This document shows positions 5,459 through 7,272 of a DNA stretch of 7,272 nucleotides, piece by piece. Both the position numbers and the translations under genes were made by a program. The stretch's first letter is position 1. Each line of letters opens with the position of its first letter. Source of the DNA: Bacteroidales bacterium UBA714 (GTDB lineage Bacteria > Bacteroidota > Bacteroidia > Bacteroidales > UBA932). The notes under the pieces are model-generated. The model saw nothing but the letters and a program-made list of their open reading frames with translations, was not told the DNA's origin and did no database searches. The stretch lies in contig DBLW01000164.1 in the NCBI GenBank assembly GCA_002298075.1, forward strand, positions 1 to 7,272, read 5' to 3'.

Positions 5459-7272
5459 ATGAACAGAAAGTTTGCAAAAATGTTGATAAGTTCGAAATCT
5501 GTCGGAACAATTACCGAATTGCTCGGAAAATCATCCGATGTGTTCTGCAGCGGGCTCTTCCTATCTGCCCGATGGTTCGTCGTATCCCAGCTTTCTTATG
5601 AGGGCATTCAGGTAATAGTGCTTCCTGACAGGGATTCGGCCGAATATTGTGCGGTTGACCTGTATAATCTGATTGAGGGAGACTGCGTGTTCTTCATGCC
5701 TGATTCGGGAAAGACTCTTGAAAAGAGCAATTATAAGGCTTCTCTCGGAGTCCAGAGGACATCTGCCATAGGAAAAATCATGGAATATGGCGGCGGTCCT
5801 CTTGTAATTGTTACATATCCTTCCGCTCTGGAGGAGGCTGTGCCTGTGCCGGAGGAAATAAGGAAAGCTGTAATGAGACTTTCAGTCGGGGACGAGATAA
5901 GCCATGACGCTCTTGCCGGAACTTTGGTGGAGAACGGTTTTGAGAGGGTTGATTTCGTGGCCGAGCCTGGGCAGTTTGCCATAAGAGGGGCTGTGGCCGA
6001 CATTTTCTCCTATTCTTACAATGACCCTTTCAGGATATCCTTCTTCGGTGATGAAATAGAGTCCATAAACATATTCGACTGCAATTCACAGCTTTCCAAG
6101 GAAAAGGTGAAAGTGGCGGAGATAAGCCCTGATATCGTCGTGTCTGATGCCATGCAGGCGTGTGCGTGCATTACGGACATTCTCCCTCCCGATACTCTGG
6201 TATGGCTTGACTCTTCCGACATGTATAAGGACAAGGATTTCTTCGCACGTCTGGGACAGTTCCGAAGGGTATGGCTGGAAGTTCCTCTTTCAATGCAGGA
6301 CGTTGAGCCGGTAAAATTCAATATTTCTCCGCAACCCGTCTTCAACAAGAATTTCGAGTTGCTTGCGGAAGACATACGTAAGCGTCTTGAAGAAGGGTAT
6401 AAGGTCAGAATCTATGGTGAGAAGCAGTCCCAGCTTGAAAGGCTGCGTTCCATACTTTCCGCAAATGCCGGTGTCATGCCGGAGTTCGTGCCCGGATGCA
6501 ATATACACAACGGATTCATTGACCGTGACGACAAGGTCTGCTGTTACAGTGACCATGAGATTTTCGACCGTTTCCACAGGGTGAGCATACGGCGTTCGGT
6601 GGAAAAGAGCGAGCAGCTTACCATAAATGACCTGACTGCATTCTCCATAGGTGACTATATTGTACATATAGATTACGGAGTCGGCATTTTCGGGGGGCTT
6701 GTGCGTATGAAGGATGACAAAGGAAGGATGCATGAGGTCGTGAAACTGACATACAAGGACAATGACGTCGTGTTCGTGTCCGTTCATGCCCTGCACAAGA
6801 TTTCAAGATATAAGTCAAAGGATTCCGAGCCTCCTAAGATACACAAGCTCGGCTCGAAGGTGTGGCAGAATCTCAAGGCAAGCACCAAATCAAAGGTCAA
6901 GGACATTGCGAAGGACCTTATACAGCTGTATGCCAAGCGGAAGAGTGCCAAGGGATTTGCATTTTCTGCGGACACATATATGCAGCAGGAGCTTGAGTCC
7001 TCGTTCATGTATGAGGATACTCCGGATCAGGAGAAGGCCATTCAGGCCGTGAAGATGGACATGGAGGATGAATGTCCTATGGACAGGCTCGTTTGCGGGG
7101 ATGTCGGATTCGGAAAGACCGAGGTTGCCGTCAGGGCTGCATTCAAGGCTGTTGCGGACAGCAAGCAGGTGGCTGTGCTTGTGCCTACTACCATTCTTGC
7201 GCTTCAGCATTTCAATACGTTCCGCGGGCGTCTGAAGGACTTTCCTTGCAATATTGATTATGTGAGCCGCCT
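5459..7272 (+). CDS. mfd: Transcription-repair coupling factor Mfd, 3' truncated by window
   Basis: Mfd is the ATP-driven translocase that removes RNA polymerase stalled at DNA lesions and recruits UvrA for nucleotide excision repair. The frame stays open from the ATG at 5459 to the window end: 604 codons of an expected roughly 1,100. The N-terminal part is the UvrB-homology module, with FAIRGAVADIF (173-183) and FFGDEIESI (195-203). The RNA-polymerase-interacting (CarD-like) domain begins near residue 395, with IGDYIVHIDYGVGIFGG (397 onward). The helicase domain follows, with Walker A GDVGFGKT (547-554) and the next motif VPTTILALQHF (575-585). The second RecA-like lobe and the TRG and C-terminal domains lie outside the window. 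Walker A occurs about 80 residues earlier than in E. coli Mfd, so the N-terminal half is more compact. A weak AGG lies two bases before the ATG. An in-frame ATG at 5480 (residue 8) is a possible alternative start. Confidence 0.97.
   Translation, partial: MNRKFAKMLISSKSVGTITELLGKSSDVFCSGLFLSARWFVVSQLSYEGIQVIVLPDRDSAEYCAVDLYNLIEGDCVFFMPDSGKTLEKSNYKASLGVQRTSAIGKIMEYGGGPLVIVTYPSALEEAVPVPEEIRKAVMRLSVGDEISHDALAGTLVENGFERVDFVAEPGQFAIRGAVADIFSYSYNDPFRISFFGDEIESINIFDCNSQLSKEKVKVAEISPDIVVSDAMQACACITDILPPDTLVWLDSSDMYKDKDFFARLGQFRRVWLEVPLSMQDVEPVKFNISPQPVFNKNFELLAEDIRKRLEEGYKVRIYGEKQSQLERLRSILSANAGVMPEFVPGCNIHNGFIDRDDKVCCYSDHEIFDRFHRVSIRRSVEKSEQLTINDLTAFSIGDYIVHIDYGVGIFGGLVRMKDDKGRMHEVVKLTYKDNDVVFVSVHALHKISRYKSKDSEPPKIHKLGSKVWQNLKASTKSKVKDIAKDLIQLYAKRKSAKGFAFSADTYMQQELESSFMYEDTPDQEKAIQAVKMDMEDECPMDRLVCGDVGFGKTEVAVRAAFKAVADSKQVAVLVPTTILALQHFNTFRGRLKDFPCNIDYVSR

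Noticed and set aside
6290..6796. A 168-residue minus-strand open frame inside mfd
   Set aside because: It is antisense to the conserved Mfd polymerase-interacting region, with no plausible start context or domain.
1..7272. CRISPR arrays, insertion sequences, tRNA or rRNA genes, prophage genes
   Set aside because: No regularly spaced repeats, transposase-like frames, or structured RNA signatures were seen; nearly all of the window is occupied by five conserved-looking genes.

Overview
The window looks like ordinary chromosome of a Bacteroidota bacterium, probably Bacteroidales. The basis is the matches to the Bacteroidota promoter pattern (TTTG, 19-21 bases, TAnnTTTG), AT-rich leaders without Shine-Dalgarno sequences, a Bacteroidota-type 648-residue fumarate reductase flavoprotein, and an exported amide hydrolase of a type common in that phylum. 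This is judged by eye, with no database search.

Layout. Positions 1-88 hold the end of a transcription unit with a rho-independent terminator. Positions 89-2820 (minus strand) hold frdB and frdA, the iron-sulfur and flavoprotein subunits of fumarate reductase / succinate dehydrogenase. They are 5 bases apart and are read from their own promoter at 2848-2879. Next, still on the minus strand, is a secreted N-terminal-nucleophile (Ntn) hydrolase of the C45 / choloylglycine-hydrolase-like type (2881-4158). Two bases further upstream lies ruvB (4161-5189), the Holliday junction branch-migration motor. A 269-base AT-rich gap (5190-5458) separates ruvB from the divergent plus-strand mfd (5459 to the window end), the transcription-repair coupling factor, which is cut off just after its helicase Walker A region.

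How the genes relate. ruvB and mfd are both DNA-maintenance genes and share the divergent control region. The hydrolase gene is probably co-transcribed with ruvB, but nothing links their functions. FrdA and FrdB form the soluble catalytic part of the membrane complex that reduces fumarate at the end of anaerobic respiration or oxidises succinate. The membrane cytochrome b subunit, usually encoded directly upstream of frdA in this phylum, is not in the window.

No convincing undescribed system was found. The points most worth a second look are the missing cytochrome b gene, the exported hydrolase between ruvB and frdA, and the ruvB-mfd intergenic region, which combines an AT-rich stretch, DnaA-box-like sites, a dyad and short repeats.
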